DNA of 64,000 bases from Litorimonas taeanensis (lineage in GTDB: Bacteria; Pseudomonadota; Alphaproteobacteria; Caulobacterales; Maricaulaceae), in the NCBI RefSeq assembly GCF_003634015.1, contig NZ_RBII01000002.1, forward strand, positions 124,001 to 188,000. Reading direction: 5' to 3'. The stretch's first letter is position 1. Each line of letters begins with the position of its first letter. The notes beneath the pieces were generated by a model. It had not been told where the DNA came from, did no database searches, and saw only the letters and a program-made list of their open reading frames with translations. This document shows, one piece after another, positions 34,955 through 43,220 of the stretch. The translations under genes were made by a program, and so were the position numbers.

Positions 34955-35202
34955 CACGCACCGCCTTTCAGGGCTGGCCGCGCGGCATGAGACGCCACAT
35001 ATTCGCGCGCCACATGTTTAGTCTCGCAAACAATATACTGGCCAAGGGCTAAGGGAAATTTTACGCGCCCGACCCAACCCTCGGCGTTCTTATAAACAGC
35101 CCCGCGATAACGACCCTCGGCATCCAAACACACCTCGGTTCCACGACAAATTTTTTCAAACGACACAGCCTTTTCTATCTTCTCTTGTTCTTTACTGGTC
35201 AT
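34954..35202 (-). CDS. Small hypothetical protein
   Basis: This is 82 residues from ATG 35202, which follows GGGGG and overlaps the end of the previous small gene. The sequence starts MTSKEQEKIEKAVSF and contains EVCLDAEGRYRGAVYKNAEG and VGRVKFPLALGQYIV, a small beta fold. No family is recognised. Confidence 0.55.
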   Translation of the reverse strand: MTSKEQEKIEKAVSFEKICRGTEVCLDAEGRYRGAVYKNAEGWVGRVKFPLALGQYIVCETKHVAREYVASHAARPALKGGA

Positions 35203-35359
35203 AATTACCCCCAAATTCAGCCGCGACCTGCGAAAGCAAACAGTCGTAATTGTCATTTGCTGTAGATAGCAACAGGTCAACCTCGCGACCTATCTTAAGC
35301 GCTACTTGTCCAGCCACGCTCTCGGACTTCATCAAGTTTTTCTGCTCTTTACTGGTCAT
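35192..35359 (-). CDS. 55-residue hypothetical protein
   Basis: ATG 35359 has a perfect Shine-Dalgarno AAAGGAG 8 bases upstream and opens 55 codons (start MTSKEQKNLMKSESVAGQVA, end AAEFGGNYDQ). It overlaps its neighbours at both ends: its start shares ATGACCAGTAA with the previous stop, and its own stop lies inside the next start in the same way. It is a small helical protein, function unknown. Confidence 0.65.
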   Translation of the reverse strand: MTSKEQKNLMKSESVAGQVALKIGREVDLLLSTANDNYDCLLSQVAAEFGGNYDQ

Positions 35360-35636
35360 GGTTTGTCTCCTTTGGGCTTGGAATTATCCTCGCGTCCTGA
35401 GTGGCAACAAGATGTTCATCGCGCGAAAGATAATAAGCAAGAAGAATGGCATCGAAATGTGCGGCCATCTCCTCGTTGCGACAGGCGTTTCTCTTTTTTA
35501 CTAAGTCATGTACCACAAGCCGCAGGACTTCTGTGCGACTAAGATGAACTGAAACACCCATAGCTATATCCATACTTCTAGCAGAGGCCATTCCATCCAT
35601 AAACTGTTGCATTAATGCTGTAGGTTTATCGCTCAT
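35349..35636 (-). CDS. Hypothetical protein, 95 residues
   Basis: ATG 35636 (MSDKPTALMQQFMDGMASAR) is preferred over the upstream in-frame start at 35693, because it has AGGAGG-like sequence ahead and lies beyond the previous gene's end. The protein is helical: SVHLSRTEVLRLVVHDLVKK then NEEMAAHFDAILLAYYLSRD. The first helix pair resembles a ribbon-helix-helix or short dimerisation unit, but no family is recognised. Confidence 0.55.
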   Translation of the reverse strand: MSDKPTALMQQFMDGMASARSMDIAMGVSVHLSRTEVLRLVVHDLVKKRNACRNEEMAAHFDAILLAYYLSRDEHLVATQDARIIPSPKETNHDQ

Positions 35637-35685
35637 TAAGCACCTCCTTCTAGGGGCGAACAAGGCTCTAAAATTGTGCTTATCA

Positions 35686-36087
35686 TCACTCACCGCCTTT
35701 CAGGGCTTCTTGCTCTTGCATCCAATTCACCATGTCTTCGTAATCGGTATCATCCCAAATTACGCCTAAGCCGCCACACTCACCGCATCCTGAACCTTGC
35801 TCGCAGTTGAAGAATGGATGAAATGAATACCACCCCGTCGAAGCCCCTTCATTAGTTTCGTGACAACCCGAACAAGACTTCCAAAAACCACTCTCGTCCA
35901 TTGCCTCCCTTACCGATTCGTCTGGCGTGGAAAGCTCTCGCCTCTCACTCTCAGCAAGAGCGGCTTTAAGACGGATAATTTCGGCGCGTAGTTCTTCAAC
36001 GCTCTCTGCGGTTTCAAGAGCTTCATTAAGCACCTTTTTCCCGACGTCAGGAATATGGTCGCTCTCTGTGTGTTTTGTGTTGGTCAT
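35686..36087 (-). CDS. Hypothetical protein with zinc-finger-like Cys pattern
   Basis: This 133-residue protein starts at ATG 36087. The N-terminal half is a coiled-coil helix (ALETAESVEELRAEIIRLKA). The C-terminal half holds CSGCHETNEG and CEQGSGCGECGGLG, a CxxC pair arrangement reminiscent of DnaJ-type zinc-ribbon centres. It overlaps the DUF1660-like gene end. It may be a small nucleic-acid-binding early protein. Confidence 0.55.
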   Translation of the reverse strand: MTNTKHTESDHIPDVGKKVLNEALETAESVEELRAEIIRLKAALAESERRELSTPDESVREAMDESGFWKSCSGCHETNEGASTGWYSFHPFFNCEQGSGCGECGGLGVIWDDTDYEDMVNWMQEQEALKGGE

Positions 36088-36215
36088 TTTATTGGCTCCC
36101 CTTTTGAGGTTAAAAAAACAGTGTGATTGCAACGAGAGCACTCATTGAACGGGCCGAATGTCCAAATCTTTCGGATATATCTGTGACCAAAAACACAACA
36201 GATTATCTTTTTCAT
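36084..36215 (-). CDS. DUF1660-like zinc-ribbon peptide, 43 residues
   Basis: From ATG 36215 the peptide reads MKKIICCVFGHRYI, then CSRCNH and a short tail. The arrangement C-x4-G-H near the N-terminus with a C-x2-C knuckle is that of DUF1660 prophage proteins. It probably binds one zinc ion. The longer in-frame reading to 36299 would overlap the helicase end and has no better start. Confidence 0.6.
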   Translation of the reverse strand: MKKIICCVFGHRYIRKIWTFGPFNECSRCNHTVFLTSKGEPIK

Positions 36216-36228
36216 AAACACCCCCTCA

Positions 36229-37776
36229 TCAATCCGACAGCTCAATGCCGGCCTCCATTGCGGCGGCATCGATATTCTCTTTGCCCCGACTTTTTTCACG
36301 GGTTTCTTCTGTTTGCATCATCTGCAAACCAGACTTTAATTGGATCTGATCTTTGAATGTCTGCCCGCCTGGGCGAACCGAAACGATTTGCCTATCAGAG
36401 AGCTGCGCAGAAAATGTGCGGCTGGCCATAGGTCTAAATGAATTCATTTCACACCACGCGGCGTAATCTTCATAAAGCTCCGAAAGCGGGATTTTATGAT
36501 CGACAGTTTGGCCGTAATCAAACCGCTCATCCAACCAATCGCCCATGGGGTCAGATTGCCCACGATATCGTTGCACCGCATCTTTCACGGCGTCAGGCGG
36601 ATTTAAACCGTCCGCCATCCAATCCCCCAAACCCTCAATTGCCCAGTTTAAAATACCCGCAGCTTCTGCCTGTAATTTGCGGTCAATATTACGGTCTCTT
36701 ACCGCTTCAGGAATGCGGTTTGTCCATTCCAATAATTGGATGCGGCGCCATGTTCCGTGATCCGATGATGTGATAATGGGCTTTGGATTGCAGGGGACAA
36801 TCATTTTAAAAATAGGGAAAAACTCAAAGATGTCTTGGCGCAATTTTCGCGCCGTCATCCGGTCCCCTCCCGTCAAAGATTTTACGCCGGCCTCATCCAG
36901 CTTATCACCCTTTTTCGGCTCGGACACATAAACAAACCGCGCCGGCCCCGCCAGACGGGCAATATCAGGGCTAGCATCCGACCCGCTGCGATAATCATTG
37001 GCTAAAAACGAACGAATGCTGACGCTCATCGCATAATCACCCAACATATAAGCCAGCGCGTTAATCGTAACGGATTTACCGTCTGCGCCCTGCCCTTGCA
37101 TAATCAGAAATTTCTGTTCTGATATATCCCCCGTCAAAGAATATCCGCACCAGCGTTGAAAATAGGCGCGCTTTTCAATGTCAGGCAGACACATCTCCAA
37201 ATGCTTACGCCAGAGCGGACAATCTGCCTCGGGGTCATAGGCCACCCGCGCGGTCGCGGTGCAATAATTTTGCTTGTTATGCGGAAACAATACCGCCTCA
37301 ACACCATTATCAGACGGTTTAAAATGCAAGGTCCCATTTTGCACATTCAAGAGATAAGGGTCTTCATCCCAATCTTCGCGGTCACGCCGGACAAGCGCCC
37401 CCGCCTGATCCAGCATCGCACGGGATTTGCCGGCATTGCCCGAATCCGCGCCCCATTTACGATGCGCGGCGATACGGGCGTTAAAATCTTTGGCCTCCTC
37501 CCCTTCATAAGGGCCTTTGGCCTTCAGCGCGTCGGCTTCTAAATCGATTGCATCAGCGGTCGCATGCGCCGCAATCCGCGCCTTGGATTCCCCGTCATCA
37601 TCAATGGCCCAGCAAACACCATTCCAGGCCCGCCACCCCTGCCTTGGGACAAAACGGATATCATCACCAAAACGTTCAATCATTCTCCGGGCATTACCCA
37701 GATCCGATTTAGGCAAGCGCGCCAGCATTAAATCATCTGCAGCAGGCTTGACCTGTTCTTCTGAAAAACGAGGCAT
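36229..37776 (-). CDS. Phage D5/P4-type replicative helicase (primase-helicase C-terminal)
   Basis: This is a protein of about 515 residues from ATG 37776, which overlaps the preceding microgene as TAATG. The N-terminal part has a D5-N-like segment (LEMCLPDIEKRAYFQRWCGY). The SF3 helicase core follows: FLIMQGQGADGKSVTINALA (Walker A), RFVYVSEPKKGDKLDEAGVK (Walker B region), LTGGDRMTARKLRQD and KMIVPCNPKPIITSSDHGTW. It would unwind the phage origin. The primase domain is separate (41047-42333), unlike fused P4 alpha. Confidence 0.9.
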   Translation of the reverse strand: MPRFSEEQVKPAADDLMLARLPKSDLGNARRMIERFGDDIRFVPRQGWRAWNGVCWAIDDDGESKARIAAHATADAIDLEADALKAKGPYEGEEAKDFNARIAAHRKWGADSGNAGKSRAMLDQAGALVRRDREDWDEDPYLLNVQNGTLHFKPSDNGVEAVLFPHNKQNYCTATARVAYDPEADCPLWRKHLEMCLPDIEKRAYFQRWCGYSLTGDISEQKFLIMQGQGADGKSVTINALAYMLGDYAMSVSIRSFLANDYRSGSDASPDIARLAGPARFVYVSEPKKGDKLDEAGVKSLTGGDRMTARKLRQDIFEFFPIFKMIVPCNPKPIITSSDHGTWRRIQLLEWTNRIPEAVRDRNIDRKLQAEAAGILNWAIEGLGDWMADGLNPPDAVKDAVQRYRGQSDPMGDWLDERFDYGQTVDHKIPLSELYEDYAAWCEMNSFRPMASRTFSAQLSDRQIVSVRPGGQTFKDQIQLKSGLQMMQTEETREKSRGKENIDAAAMEAGIELSD

Positions 37777-37886
37777 TAGGCAATTCTCTGCTGTGAATAT
37801 ACCGCAGGCTCGCCGTCCCAAATTTTACCGATATAGCGCCCGTTTATTTGAGACCACAAAGCCTGCATCTTCCCATCAGATTTCAT
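37776..37886 (-). CDS. 36-residue microprotein between wHTH and helicase genes
   Basis: ATG 37886 overlaps the preceding stop as ATGA, and its TAA overlaps the helicase start as TAATG, so it is perfectly packed between two real genes. The sequence begins MKSDGKMQALWSQINGRYIG and ends SQQRIA. Its aromatic/Gly composition (RYIGKIWDGEPAVY) suggests a small beta hairpin. Function unknown. Confidence 0.6.
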   Translation of the reverse strand: MKSDGKMQALWSQINGRYIGKIWDGEPAVYSQQRIA

Positions 37887-39064
37887 ATCAGCTCCATCTG
37901 TTTTTCCCAGGCTTCACACTGGGCTTTAATATCGGCGTTCAAGGCATCAGGGCCTCGCCTTAATGTGTAACGGCGCCCCATCTGGCCAGAATCGCGCTCA
38001 ATAATTGCGCCCGCATCAATCAAACCCTGCAAACCAAGGCGCACAGTCGCGAATGAAAATTGCAAAACCCCAGAGATATAAGAGCGGGATGCAGGGCCAT
38101 CATGGCGATGCAGCATTCGCAGAATTAAAGCTTCACTGCGAAGCAAAGCCGGCAAGGCCTCAGGGGTTTTTTCAGATGTCCTCGCAGGCCAAAACCTCTG
38201 CGTTCGGCCGCGCTCTACTGGCAAAGCTCGCCAATCACCTCTCTCCACAAGGCCATTTGCAACCCGCCGAGAGAAAGAGCGGCTAATTTTGAAATGATCG
38301 GCCAAGGCAGTTAAAGTCAAACCTTCAGGATACTCAAGAATTAGCCTTGCCTGATCACGTACCGAGTCTTCCAATAGACTTTGATAGCGCAGGTCAGCGG
38401 CCGTCAGCCCCGCCTCACCCTCTTCAGAGGATGGCATACGTGTCTCGGCTGCACGGCTTAAAGCCTCCGCCACATTGCGCCGATAAGTCTTTTGCTTTTC
38501 AGCCGCGCGAAGTCGAGAGCAGGGATTGATGGTCTCTAAAGAACGTAACAAACGAAGAGAAGATACAGTCTTTGAATCTGACATAGAATCTGACATGGAA
38601 TCTGACAGCGCAATGGCTTTCTTTGATCCTTTCAAACATGCCAAAACATAGGCTGCCCCATCCACACTCAGCCCCATGGCCTCGGATAAACGCAGCCGAA
38701 TATCAAAAATAGTCAACTCAGAGAGATCATCCCAATCATGCAATAGGCTAAGCGCCCAGACCTCTTTGATATTCAACTTAGCAAAGGGCGGCCACTTACA
38801 ATTAGTGGTCCATAAAAAAGGGGTTTCTCCTCGGCGGAGGACACGGCAATGAAAGGGCGACAGGTTCTGCAGCCTCAAATAACCCAAAAGCGTGCGGGAC
38901 GGTTTAGGCGACCAGCCATAAAAATCCACCAAGGCCTGGGGGTCAATGCCTTCAGGATAGGTTTTAATTAAAACAGGTAAATCCTGAATAAGCTCAACAA
39001 CCTGCTCAGCAAAGCCTTCACATCCCCGCAATTGTCCCAAAATGTCAGCGGATGACCACGTCAT
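37883..39064 (-). CDS. Winged-helix replication/regulatory protein
   Basis: This 393-residue protein has several wHTH-like units: ALVDFYGWSPKPSRTLLGYL near the start, TALADHFKISRSFSRRVANG in the middle, and SYISGVLQFSFATVRLGLQG near the end, with a QMGRRYTLRRGPDALN wing. A serine/aspartate repeat (SDSMSDSMSDSK, about residue 154) makes a linker. It directly precedes the helicase, so an origin-binding or replication-initiator role is plausible; it may bind the iteron cluster. It could equally be a transcription regulator. Confidence 0.6.
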   Translation of the reverse strand: MTWSSADILGQLRGCEGFAEQVVELIQDLPVLIKTYPEGIDPQALVDFYGWSPKPSRTLLGYLRLQNLSPFHCRVLRRGETPFLWTTNCKWPPFAKLNIKEVWALSLLHDWDDLSELTIFDIRLRLSEAMGLSVDGAAYVLACLKGSKKAIALSDSMSDSMSDSKTVSSLRLLRSLETINPCSRLRAAEKQKTYRRNVAEALSRAAETRMPSSEEGEAGLTAADLRYQSLLEDSVRDQARLILEYPEGLTLTALADHFKISRSFSRRVANGLVERGDWRALPVERGRTQRFWPARTSEKTPEALPALLRSEALILRMLHRHDGPASRSYISGVLQFSFATVRLGLQGLIDAGAIIERDSGQMGRRYTLRRGPDALNADIKAQCEAWEKQMELI

Positions 39065-39067
39065 TGA

Positions 39068-39700
39068 CTACACCGCCGCCGCGTTCTTCGGCATATCGCC
39101 GAGCCAGACTGGAAATCCATATCGCTCTGATACCGCATTAAATTTCCAGACAATCGCATCTGATAAATTCACGCCGTAATATTGCGCCATGATCATCAAA
39201 TATTTTTGGCAACGTCGAAGGGATTTTTGCGTTTGCGGCGATAAGGGCGGAATCGCATGGGGCATGATAGAGTCCTCGCGCCGTAAATGGCGGATCTTCT
39301 CACCCAAAATGCCTAACCAAATCCCCAGCTCGACCGTGATATCTTCGCCGCCCAGAAAGGATGATACTTCTGGAAAATTATGCTCGTAGCTTTCAAAAAA
39401 CTCCGCCCGCATTCCCAGTTTTTCCGCTAAAATATCTAAATAGATAATGGCGTCCGCAATTTCATACCCTAAATCGAGCATTAATGATTCATGGCTTAAA
39501 CCTAAATGGGCCCCTAAATCGGCAATGCCATCATCCAGCCGGTCCAATTTTTTCCGCGCGCCAGCCGCTTCTCCCGCCTCATTCAACAAAGCGCCATAAA
39601 GCTTAGCAATATTCCAAGACGTTTCCGCTTTGGCTTGCCAATATTTTTGGCGTTTTATATTTGCCTGTCTCAAATCCGTGACCGTTAAATATGTTGACAT
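39068..39700 (-). CDS. MazG-like nucleotide pyrophosphohydrolase
   Basis: This 210-residue protein has the all-alpha NTP-PPase pattern: LLNEAGEAAGARKKLDR (ExxGE-like) and LGYEIADAIIYLDILAEKLG (ExxD motif), with a typical phage MazG ending KFNAVSERYGFPVWL. It would hydrolyse NTP or dNTP to monophosphate, altering nucleotide pools or ppGpp during infection. It is coupled to the neighbouring genes by short overlaps. Confidence 0.8.
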   Translation of the reverse strand: MSTYLTVTDLRQANIKRQKYWQAKAETSWNIAKLYGALLNEAGEAAGARKKLDRLDDGIADLGAHLGLSHESLMLDLGYEIADAIIYLDILAEKLGMRAEFFESYEHNFPEVSSFLGGEDITVELGIWLGILGEKIRHLRREDSIMPHAIPPLSPQTQKSLRRCQKYLMIMAQYYGVNLSDAIVWKFNAVSERYGFPVWLGDMPKNAAAV

Positions 39701-40035
39701 AAAGGCTCTCCCTTCATTTTCGACTCAAGAATATCCATGGCATCCTCCAAGCTAATATTACGCGCTAAAGCCACGAGCTGGACAACATCACCTTGCGCAC
39801 CGCACAGGGCTGGCGGCTGGCCTTTCAAAGGCTGCGGTGGAGTCTTCACCCCGCATAAAAAATAATGTTGCGACGTGGAAATGTCCGGGCCGTGGCAAAC
39901 CGGACAAATATGAATGGCAAGGGAAAGCCCTTCTAATTCCGCTAGTAACCGATAACCATCCGCGATGGTATAATGCGCCTTTATCAGCGCACGCCTGTGG
40001 CGATTATGCACGCTCTTTGGCAAAGGCCCATTCAT
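39685..40035 (-). CDS. Small CHC2-like zinc-finger protein
   Basis: This is 116 residues from ATG 40035, overlapping the previous stop as ATGA. CPVCHGPDISTSQHYFLCGV followed by LCGAQGDVVQLVALARNISL parallels the DnaG zinc-finger layout (Cys pair, aromatic plus Cys, then GD and a hydrophobic helix). Because the phage primase itself lacks most zinc ligands, this protein may supply the zinc module in trans. That link is inference. Confidence 0.65.
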   Translation of the reverse strand: MNGPLPKSVHNRHRRALIKAHYTIADGYRLLAELEGLSLAIHICPVCHGPDISTSQHYFLCGVKTPPQPLKGQPPALCGAQGDVVQLVALARNISLEDAMDILESKMKGEPLCQHI

Positions 40036-40673
40036 ATCAGCCCCTTTGCGCGCAGCCCATCGGCAACTCTTATGGCGGTATGATAGCTCACATGATGACG
40101 TTCGGCCGCGTCTTTGACAGGAAAACCTGCTAAGATATCCGCCCGAATGGCACATGAATCCACATCAGCGGTTTTACTATGATGCAGATAACGGTCCTGA
40201 ATAGTGTCTAAATTTATGTCAGGTAAAATACGGTCTCGACGATAGACTTCCGCAATATTTAAGAGCTTTTTTCGCTCTGGAAGATCATAACCAACCCCCC
40301 AAAGCGTAACAATTGGACAGCCCATTGCCGCAAGAACACGCCTTACCTTACAAATATAGACATCAACAATTTTATCCAAGGGCGGTTCATGATTATCCCA
40401 ATACATCGCCTCATAAAGTTGGCGTTTTGTTTTCGAACCTTCACAGAGCGCCGCCAGAATACGACCCGCCAGAGGGCCAAAACCCGCCCGCTTTAATAGC
40501 GGATGCGCGTCCTCAACAGCCTTACACAACACAAACAGGTCAAAACCCTTTTCCGTGAAATCACTTTGCTGCTCTCGAAATAGAAAATCGACATTGGCCG
40601 CGTAATTTTCCAATATTTCACGGTCCATAAGTTTGAAATCTGGCGGGCTTTTAGGAAAGATGAAATCCGTCAC
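40032..40673 (-). CDS. CtrA/OmpR-type winged-helix regulator without receiver
   Basis: This 213-residue protein has two DNA-binding parts. Residues about 68-131 are an OmpR-family wHTH with the CtrA-like signature KIVDVYICKVRRVL and LWGVGYDL (CtrA: IIDVFICKLRKKL, VWGRGYVL). Residues about 176-213 hold a second HTH (GFPVKDAAERHHVSYHTAIR). The N-terminal about 60 residues are not a phospho-receiver: the acidic pocket and DIMLP-type motif are absent. It might bind host CtrA boxes independently of phosphorylation or control phage genes. Confidence 0.75.
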   Translation of the reverse strand: MTDFIFPKSPPDFKLMDREILENYAANVDFLFREQQSDFTEKGFDLFVLCKAVEDAHPLLKRAGFGPLAGRILAALCEGSKTKRQLYEAMYWDNHEPPLDKIVDVYICKVRRVLAAMGCPIVTLWGVGYDLPERKKLLNIAEVYRRDRILPDINLDTIQDRYLHHSKTADVDSCAIRADILAGFPVKDAAERHHVSYHTAIRVADGLRAKGLI

Positions 40674-41050
40674 GCCCGCACATCCAATAGCGCATCTTTT
40701 TGAGGTTGGCGAAACACCCCCACTTCCCCCGCGCGAAGGCGCGCATGGCCAAACTCAGTAATATTACAATCCTGCCCAATCACGCCTATGGATTTCAGAC
40801 GACTTAACATCGTCGTCGACACAATAAAGGTGCCGCATTCGCCAGTCATCTCGGTGCTATGGCCGGTCCATCCGTCTCTCACCCCGACAACGCGGCCCAG
40901 ATCGTTGATGGCCTCTAAATCCGCCAAAACCGCGTCGCTAATTTCGACGGCAATTGGCGCGCATTTTGGTTCTAATTTATCGGCCAAGGCGCGAAGCCCT
41001 GCCGCCGTCAATCGGCTCCAGTTTCCAGATTTTAATAAAACGGTACTCAT
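40670..41050 (-). CDS. Hypothetical early protein
   Basis: This 126-residue protein lies between primase and the CtrA-like gene, with overlaps at both ends. It has helical and beta parts (RLTAAGLRALADKLEPKCAP, TGECGTFIVSTTMLSRLKSI) and a wHTH-like ending (LKSIGVIGQDCNITEFGHAR). No family is recognised. Confidence 0.55.
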   Translation of the reverse strand: MSTVLLKSGNWSRLTAAGLRALADKLEPKCAPIAVEISDAVLADLEAINDLGRVVGVRDGWTGHSTEMTGECGTFIVSTTMLSRLKSIGVIGQDCNITEFGHARLRAGEVGVFRQPQKDALLDVRA

Positions 41051-42333
41051 ACGTCCCCCGAAGATGTTGAAATAAAGGCCTCTAAATTGGCCAAACTATC
41101 GGCATTATCGGCCGCGACCTTTCTCTGCAGGGCGTCATTGGCATCACAGCCAGCCGGCGGCCAAGCGATCCAAACGCCGCGCACCCCTGCCTGCGCATTG
41201 AATTTGGCAGAGGCGAGGTGAAAGGCCTCTTGCGCGCGCTGCGTGCCGGGTATTTTATTCTTCAGGTCATCCTTTAAATCGTCTTCAGCGATAATTCTGA
41301 CGCTGCCATTCCAATGGTCAGGTGGTACAAACCCAGGGCGATTAAGATCAGGTTTTGGCACGCCGCGCGGCAAACCAAGCTTTGGCACGGGGACACCGTT
41401 TCGGGTAACAATCTGTGTAAATAGAGGGCGGTTATATTTATCCCGCGCCTGTGCGCCCGTCACATTGCCGAGCGAAAGCCCCGCCCAATAGGCGCCATGT
41501 TGCGCTGTATGGCCGCTCAAAATATCAAGCTGCCGCGCGGCCATGACCGATTCCAATCCTTCGCCAATATTTAACGTTTGCGGCGATTGCGAAGGCGCGG
41601 ACGGGTTTAACGCACCCCAAAGCGGCGCAGCCCCGCCAAAACAATCGCCATACATTTGTTTGGCGGCGCGCTTGCCTTTTGGGCCGCGCTTTGTGGCGTC
41701 GATTTTTCCAGACCCGTCCGCCTTTAAAAAGGTCACATGTGCGCCCGTGACTACGCCGTTTTTATAAACGGGATGGGTCATGGCCCGAAAGACTTCGCCG
41801 GAGCGGTTTTTAAGGCTGGGGTGATAACCCAGCGCTTTCGGTAATCCGCCTAACACATCAACGCGGATATCGCGGCCATATAAATAGGTCTCGACAATCG
41901 TGCCGGTCGCAGGTCGCGATTCAGAAATTATCTTTTGCGCATATTCAATCAACCGCGCACGATATGCCGCCTCATCTTCATCGCGCTGCTGAATATCGCG
42001 GTCAATCGCCTTGATTTGAGCAGGGCTCGCCTCGCCAATTTCAAGGCCTGCCAGAACTTGCGCTTCTTTAATCGCCTGCGGAAAGGACAGACCCTTTTGC
42101 GTCATAAGCCAGGTAAAAATATCACCGTGACTACTCGTTGAAAAACAATGATAATGATCGCACCACACTTTAAACGAAGGGGAGCGCTCGGCAGAAAAGG
42201 GTGACAATCCCACATCTTTTTTGGCATCTTCACGCTTTAATTTTACGGAACGGCCAATCACGCTTCGCAGATCAATACGTGCAATAAGGCGCGCCTTATC
42301 AATCGCGGACAGGGTTTTATACTCCCCGCTCAT
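41047..42333 (-). CDS. DnaG-like phage primase with Toprim domain and degenerate zinc finger
   Basis: This 428-residue protein begins with a CHC2-type region (about 25-85): GLSPFSAERSPSFKVW, YHCFSTSSHGDIFTWLM. The fold signature is clear, but three of the four usual zinc ligands are Ser or Thr, leaving one Cys. A helical linker follows, then a Toprim core: TLNIGEGLESVMAARQ (catalytic Glu) and VRIIAEDDLKDD (Asp pair). It should make RNA primers for the phage helicase. A separate zinc-finger protein lies three genes downstream. Confidence 0.85.
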   Translation of the reverse strand: MSGEYKTLSAIDKARLIARIDLRSVIGRSVKLKREDAKKDVGLSPFSAERSPSFKVWCDHYHCFSTSSHGDIFTWLMTQKGLSFPQAIKEAQVLAGLEIGEASPAQIKAIDRDIQQRDEDEAAYRARLIEYAQKIISESRPATGTIVETYLYGRDIRVDVLGGLPKALGYHPSLKNRSGEVFRAMTHPVYKNGVVTGAHVTFLKADGSGKIDATKRGPKGKRAAKQMYGDCFGGAAPLWGALNPSAPSQSPQTLNIGEGLESVMAARQLDILSGHTAQHGAYWAGLSLGNVTGAQARDKYNRPLFTQIVTRNGVPVPKLGLPRGVPKPDLNRPGFVPPDHWNGSVRIIAEDDLKDDLKNKIPGTQRAQEAFHLASAKFNAQAGVRGVWIAWPPAGCDANDALQRKVAADNADSLANLEAFISTSSGDV

Positions 42334-42821
42334 CTATCGCCCGCCTGCTGGGATGTATCGGCAATCGCGCGAAAATGTGCTTTCAAAAGCGCAGCCCCGT
42401 TAATCACAAGGTCCAGCTGGGTCATCAGCTTTAAATCCGAAACCTCATCGGCGGTCACCTTGCCATCAGCGATCGTGCGCGCCAGTTTGGCAATGACTGC
42501 ACCGCCCTCGGCGATTTGATCCGCCGTTTGGCTTAAAACACAGCCACGAACTTCGGGCTGGGCAATCAAATCATACCCCAACTGGTCTGCCATATAAGTC
42601 AAAAGCGCCGTATTGTCTGATGCCGCCATTAAATCGAGGGCAACATCAACTGGCATGAACCGCGCCGTATCATCGCTATGCTGCGATGAAAATCGCTGCA
42701 AGCATGACAAGCTTTCAATTCGCGAATGCGGCGCGGCGCATTTCAGCGGACCAAAACTATTTAACAAAGCCTTGGTCGCTGTTTTTAATCCGCGATAAGT
42801 GGATGAAGAAAACGCGCGCAT
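42330..42821 (-). CDS. CII-like phage regulatory protein
   Basis: This 163-residue protein resembles the CII-type regulators of alphaproteobacterial phages: an N-terminal short helical domain (FSSSTYRGLKTATKALLNSF), then RFMPVDVALDLMAASDNTAL and a C-terminal helical part. It starts at ATG 42821 overlapping the Cro-like stop (TAATG), the same order as lambda cro-cII. It may favour lysogeny or modulate replication. Family assignment is moderate. Confidence 0.6.
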   Translation of the reverse strand: MRAFSSSTYRGLKTATKALLNSFGPLKCAAPHSRIESLSCLQRFSSQHSDDTARFMPVDVALDLMAASDNTALLTYMADQLGYDLIAQPEVRGCVLSQTADQIAEGGAVIAKLARTIADGKVTADEVSDLKLMTQLDLVINGAALLKAHFRAIADTSQQAGDR

Positions 42822-43135
42822 TAAGCCTCGCCTCCACTCTCAGGGATAGAGGCGGCCAGAGGCCCTGTTAAGGCCCCATCCAAAGGCATGGGGATATTCA
42901 CCCGCGCTTTCCCCATGACGGGGTCATTATCAGACGCTAACTTGCCCTCATGACCCAAACGTTTCAAATAAGCTTCAATCAGCTCAAGCGTCCCAAGAGA
43001 CACGTTTTCACCCCTTTCAAGCTTGAACAACACGCGCTTATCAACCCCAGCCCCCAAGCAAAAAGCCCGCGCGCTTACGTCATGCGCCTTGCAATAATCC
43101 TGCGCTTGATTCAGAATAGTTTCACGAATTGTCAT
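42821..43135 (-). CDS. Cro-like XRE-family repressor (leaderless start)
   Basis: This is 104 residues from ATG 43135. Residues about 18-55 are an HTH (AHDVSARAFCLGAGVDKRVL, KLERGENVSLGTLELI). The upstream in-frame extension to 43171 runs through the promoter and operator, so 43135 is preferred. A strong minus-strand promoter (TTGACG 43171-43166, 17 bp, TATTTC 43148-43143) places transcription start at or next to this ATG, so the mRNA appears leaderless. It is the first gene of the early left operon, divergent from CI. Confidence 0.75.
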   Translation of the reverse strand: MTIRETILNQAQDYCKAHDVSARAFCLGAGVDKRVLFKLERGENVSLGTLELIEAYLKRLGHEGKLASDNDPVMGKARVNIPMPLDGALTGPLAASIPESGGEA

Positions 43136-43142
43136 GAGGCTG

Positions 43143-43205
43143 GAAATAGTGGGAATAATTATTCCCGTCAAGTATTATTATTCCCGTGCGGGGATAATTG
43201 TTTCC
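43143..43205. promoter_or_regulatory. Left operator cluster and divergent promoters of the genetic switch
   Basis: Three related 16-bp sites lie at 43151-43166 (perfect palindrome GGGAATAATTATTCCC), 43170-43185 (12 of 16 match) and 43190-43205 (13 of 16), centres 19-20 bp apart, as in lambda OR. The perfect site fills the spacer of the minus-strand promoter TTGACG-17-TATTTC for the Cro operon. On the plus strand TATAAG (43207-43212) lies 8 bases before the CI ATG with no good -35, suggesting activation by a bound repressor. Confidence 0.85.
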
Positions 43206-43220
43206 GTATAAGGCCGTGAT

